The position numbers and the translations under genes are program-made. From Blautia sp. MSJ-19 (GTDB lineage: Bacteria; Bacillota; Clostridia; Lachnospirales; Lachnospiraceae): a stretch of 64,000 bases of DNA. How positions within the stretch are numbered: the stretch's first letter is position 1; each line of letters starts with the position of its first letter. Location of the stretch: assembly GCF_018918125.1 (NCBI RefSeq), contig NZ_JAHLQA010000004.1, forward strand, positions 107,336 through 171,335, given 5' to 3'. Below the pieces are notes generated by a model, which did no database searches, was not told the origin of the DNA, and worked only from the letters and a program-made list of their open reading frames with translations. Below are positions 61,532-64,000 of this stretch, one piece after another.

Positions 61532-63502
61532 TTAGTAGAAGCAGACAATCGGTACGCCATACTGTATCAGATCATAAAGTACTGCTGCATTTTCCGGCGG
61601 CAGATTGATACATCCGTGAGAACCATTGGTCAGATAAATATCTCCTCCAAATTCATCTCTCCAGGTCGCATCATGGAAACCAATACCACCATCAAACGGC
61701 ATCCAGTATTCTACTTTCTGTTCGTACTCATACGTGCCATCCGCTTTCTGTGCACCTCGTAATACATCCGGGCTCTTTTTGTAATAAAGAGTGAAAATAC
61801 CTGAATGTGTCTGCCGGTCTGCGTAGCTCATGTTACCGGATACGAAATCCGATTCAAAAATATCGGCTCCATTCTGATAATAGTACATATGCTGTTCGCT
61901 CAGATCTACTTCTATATAAGTATCTCCCAGATCATTCACACCATAGGAATTTGCGGTCTGTGCATAAATCGGCTCTCTGCTTGTCTGTGTACCGGACTGT
62001 ATCTCCTGACTCAGCTGTGCAGCTTCTGCTGCCTGATCAATCTTCCAGCCGTATACAGAACTGGAAACATAGACCGTTCTGCCACTTGTTGCCTGGAACT
62101 CTCGCTCGGTACCAACTGTATCATAGGTTGCAGCAAGCTGTGCCACATAATCTGCCACATGCTGCTGGAAGGAATTGTCATCCCAGATCAGCTGACCTTT
62201 TTCGTCAAACTGCAGCCAGTCTTTGATCGTATCTCCATTCAGCGTCGTTGTCTGCGTTCCGAATGTATATGTGATACTTGCTTTTGTGTAGTTGTTGCAC
62301 GCTTCCAGAGCGGACTGCAATTCCGGACTGTCACTTCTCACATCTGCACTGACATATGCTTCTGGTGTATCATTAAAGTCGATAGATGTCTTTCCCTCGG
62401 AAACAGCTTCATTCAGCACCTGATAAGCTGCCTTGATATCCAGCTTACTTCCTTCTGTTTCCGGAACAATCACAAACTGCCCATCTTGATACGCAACATA
62501 TGCATTTTCTGGTTCAGTCTGATTTTCTGCTTTTGCACACTCCAGAGCCTTTAACTGTTCCTGAAGCTGTGTTTTATTGTATCCTGTATTTTCGGATACC
62601 GTATAGCTCTTCTGTTCGTAAAGTCCTCTAATCCATTCGTATGGCTTCTGCTGCTTCAACAGTGCCAGTACTTCACCTGTGGAAAGATACTGATAACTGA
62701 TATCCTGCCCGGAAATTGACTGTGCCGCAAGATTTCTGGATGAAACTTCAATCGAATAACTCTGAAATTTCTGTTTAAAAGCATCCTCTACTTCATATGC
62801 AGTCATCTGTGAACAGTCTACTCCATTGATCCAGGTGCCTTCAAAAAATCGATCCGCAAAATAATAGCTGACCGCACCGTATGCACATCCTCCAAGTACC
62901 AGAACCATCAATATGATCAATCCAAAGATACGGAGTCCTTTATGTTTTCCTTTTTTCTTTGGAACTTCCGTTTCCTGTTGAACAGGTTCTCTGGAAGTGG
63001 TCGACTGAGATGAGGCTTTTTTCTGCGGTACTGTCCTTTGCTGTACATTTTGCTGTGACTGTTCTTCATAATCATCAATCGGAACATATACCACCGGACC
63101 GGGTCTCGCAGATTTGCGCTTCGTTCTCACCGGCTGGGGCTCTTCTTCATATTCCTCTGCATCTTCGTATTCGTCATCGACGTTTTCATATTCCTCATCA
63201 GAATCATCGTCATATTCTTCTGAATCATATTCATCTTCCGATTCATACGTATCTGTGGATTCGTATTCGTCCTCTGCCTCATACTCCTCTTCAGCTTCCT
63301 CATATTCATGCTGATCTTCGTATGTTTCTTCATACTCCGGTACGGAATCATCATAATCTCCAAGATCATCCAGCTCATCATCTTCTGTATCTGCTATGAT
63401 CTTGTCCATGGCTGCATTGATTTTTGCCTCAATGTCTGCATTCCCGCCAGGTACTCCTGTGTCACCCTCCGGCAGTTTGCGCCTGTTTTCTCCGTTGCTC
63501 AT
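61532..63502 (-). CDS. L,D-transpeptidase (YkuD) with acidic cytoplasmic tail
   Basis: 656 residues. Residues ~25-130 are a very acidic Asp/Glu/Tyr-rich tract (YEDQHEYEEAEEEYEAED, then ESEDEYDSEEYDDDSDEEY), a basic patch follows, then one membrane helix (~195-215, IFGLIILMVLVLGGCAYGAV), a large extracellular PG-binding-like region (~230-500) and a YkuD domain (~520-656) with IGFHDATWRD and the active-site SHGCINLPP. It should form 3-3 cross-links or attach proteins in peptidoglycan, anchored in the membrane with the acidic tail inside. Confidence 0.93.
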   Translation of the reverse strand: MSNGENRRKLPEGDTGVPGGNADIEAKINAAMDKIIADTEDDELDDLGDYDDSVPEYEETYEDQHEYEEAEEEYEAEDEYESTDTYESEDEYDSEEYDDDSDEEYENVDDEYEDAEEYEEEPQPVRTKRKSARPGPVVYVPIDDYEEQSQQNVQQRTVPQKKASSQSTTSREPVQQETEVPKKKGKHKGLRIFGLIILMVLVLGGCAYGAVSYYFADRFFEGTWINGVDCSQMTAYEVEDAFKQKFQSYSIEVSSRNLAAQSISGQDISYQYLSTGEVLALLKQQKPYEWIRGLYEQKSYTVSENTGYNKTQLQEQLKALECAKAENQTEPENAYVAYQDGQFVIVPETEGSKLDIKAAYQVLNEAVSEGKTSIDFNDTPEAYVSADVRSDSPELQSALEACNNYTKASITYTFGTQTTTLNGDTIKDWLQFDEKGQLIWDDNSFQQHVADYVAQLAATYDTVGTEREFQATSGRTVYVSSSVYGWKIDQAAEAAQLSQEIQSGTQTSREPIYAQTANSYGVNDLGDTYIEVDLSEQHMYYYQNGADIFESDFVSGNMSYADRQTHSGIFTLYYKKSPDVLRGAQKADGTYEYEQKVEYWMPFDGGIGFHDATWRDEFGGDIYLTNGSHGCINLPPENAAVLYDLIQYGVPIVCFY

Positions 63503-63652
63503 TTAATATACTCCCTGAATATAATCAATTAAACGCCATTCATTATATGCCTATATTTTCCTGTAACGTTTCCATTATAACATACTTCTGTATTTTTGCA
63601 CCTTAAATTATCGCTTTTTTGAATTCTTTTTCTTCTCAATATGGTACAGAAA
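63503..63652. other. Intergenic, no feature recognised
   Basis: Upstream region of the L,D-transpeptidase gene. Likely holds its promoter, but I see no convincing -10/-35 pair. Confidence 0.35.
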
Positions 63653-63695
63653 AAGTCGCTAAAGCACAGAGTGATTTTCCATGCCTTAGCGACTT
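63653..63695 (-). terminator. Terminator of the repeat-protein gene
   Basis: Minus strand AAGTCGCTAA/TTAGCGACTT stem, perfect over 10 bp with inner pairing GGCA/TGCT-like, then TTTCTG. Confidence 0.8.
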
Positions 63696-63705
63696 AAGTT
63701 GTACA

Positions 63706-64000
63706 TTATCTGACTTCAAATGAAAGTGCTGCTCGTTTTACTGTTCCTGTACTGTCTTTGACATCTACATACAGGGTCTTCTTTCCTTTCGCTCCTGTTT
63801 TCCATGTGCAGGTCGAGGATGTTCCAAAATCGCGGATCTTATACCAGTTTCCTTTGGCATCGCAAATGATGAATTTATAAGTATAGCTTCCGCTTCCTCC
63901 CGTTGCTTTTGCACTCAGTTTTACCTGTATTCCACTTGCTGCACTTCCGGATGGCGATGCGGTCAGGGTCGCACTGATTTCTTTATTCTGTACTGTAAAT
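63706..64000 (-). CDS. C-terminal end of a secreted or surface repeat protein (partial)
   Basis: Last 97 codons of a gene that continues beyond the window. The read protein is a beta-rich domain: VKLSAKATGGSGSYTYKFII, then GNWYKIRDFGTSSTCTWKTG and KGKKTLYVDVKDSTGTVKRA, like the triple-tyrosine (Y_Y_Y) type repeats of Lachnospiraceae cell-wall proteins. Probably an extracellular adhesive or wall-binding module. The catalytic or N-terminal part is not visible. Confidence 0.75.
   Translation of the reverse strand, partial: FTVQNKEISATLTASPSGSAASGIQVKLSAKATGGSGSYTYKFIICDAKGNWYKIRDFGTSSTCTWKTGAKGKKTLYVDVKDSTGTVKRAALSFEVR

Noticed and set aside
62959..63399. Plus-strand ORFs rich in His/Ile and Ser/Tyr opposite the L,D-transpeptidase tail
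   Set aside because: By-product of the Asp/Glu/Tyr codon repeats on the minus strand.

Overview
The window looks like chromosome of a low-to-mid GC, Gram-positive gut anaerobe of the Lachnospiraceae type (Blautia/Dorea/Mediterraneibacter-like). This rests on the SCIFF peptide with its radical-SAM maturase, a DUF5688 protein, GH3 and GH78 glycosidases served by GPH permeases, ATP-dependent PEP carboxykinase, ECF transport, strong AGGAGG-type ribosome binding sites and some TTG/GTG starts. I saw no rRNA, tRNA, CRISPR array, intact prophage or complete transposon. A species name cannot be given from sequence alone.

Layout. 0-14.6 kb: on the minus strand lie scfB (cut by the window edge), scfA, a TIGR04086 membrane protein, a Glu/Thr-rich surface protein, a YdcF protein, an amidase with a SPOR domain, DUF5688, a small tyrosine phosphatase, an SRA-like/Tudor-like protein, a large GGDEF-EAL receptor, a flavoprotein fragment, and a hydrolase/GPH-permease pair behind a TetR regulator with a clear operator. 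14.7-30.4 kb: a nuclease-rich accessory region. It holds a DUF4268 nuclease, two HNH proteins, an operon of PLD-DEAD-DUF3427 helicase + NUDIX + methyltransferase + HNH, a DUF6602 nuclease-like protein, a wHTH/PD-(D/E)XK protein, and in the middle about 1.1 kb of decayed DNA. In that decayed DNA I read a broken dptF start (DNA phosphorothioation-dependent restriction) joined to the tail of a cysteine desulfurase, plus a relic of an AlbA_2/Schlafen-type domain. dinB, a NUDIX gene and an SDR gene form an ordinary operon beside it.

30.5-35.9 kb: a Crp/Fnr regulator diverges from a plus-strand operon of DUF3100 membrane protein, a small membrane partner, an amidohydrolase/deaminase and a TSUP exporter, probably uptake and breakdown of an unidentified small molecule. 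36-43.1 kb: a glycoside-use cluster (AraC regulator; GPH permease, GH78 rhamnosidase-like enzyme, HPr-like protein without the catalytic His, domain-permuted GH3 beta-glucosidase). 43.2-48.8 kb: MATE pump, a 170-bp element with terminal inverted repeats, pckA, a GH13 amylase with an acidic tail, then four degenerate 62-nt tandem repeats.

48.9-64 kb: nucleoside salvage (ECF S component, nucleoside hydrolase, adenine deaminase), a Lon-like AAA ATPase without protease domain, topB, an orphan OmpR-type regulator, a lipid kinase, a GT2 glycosyltransferase, mutY, a HAD phosphatase, an L,D-transpeptidase with a very acidic tail, and the end of a surface or secreted repeat protein. The points most worth following up are the dptF/desulfurase scar inside a nuclease island, the four-gene helicase-NUDIX-methyltransferase-HNH operon, the 62-nt repeat array and the 170-bp element.
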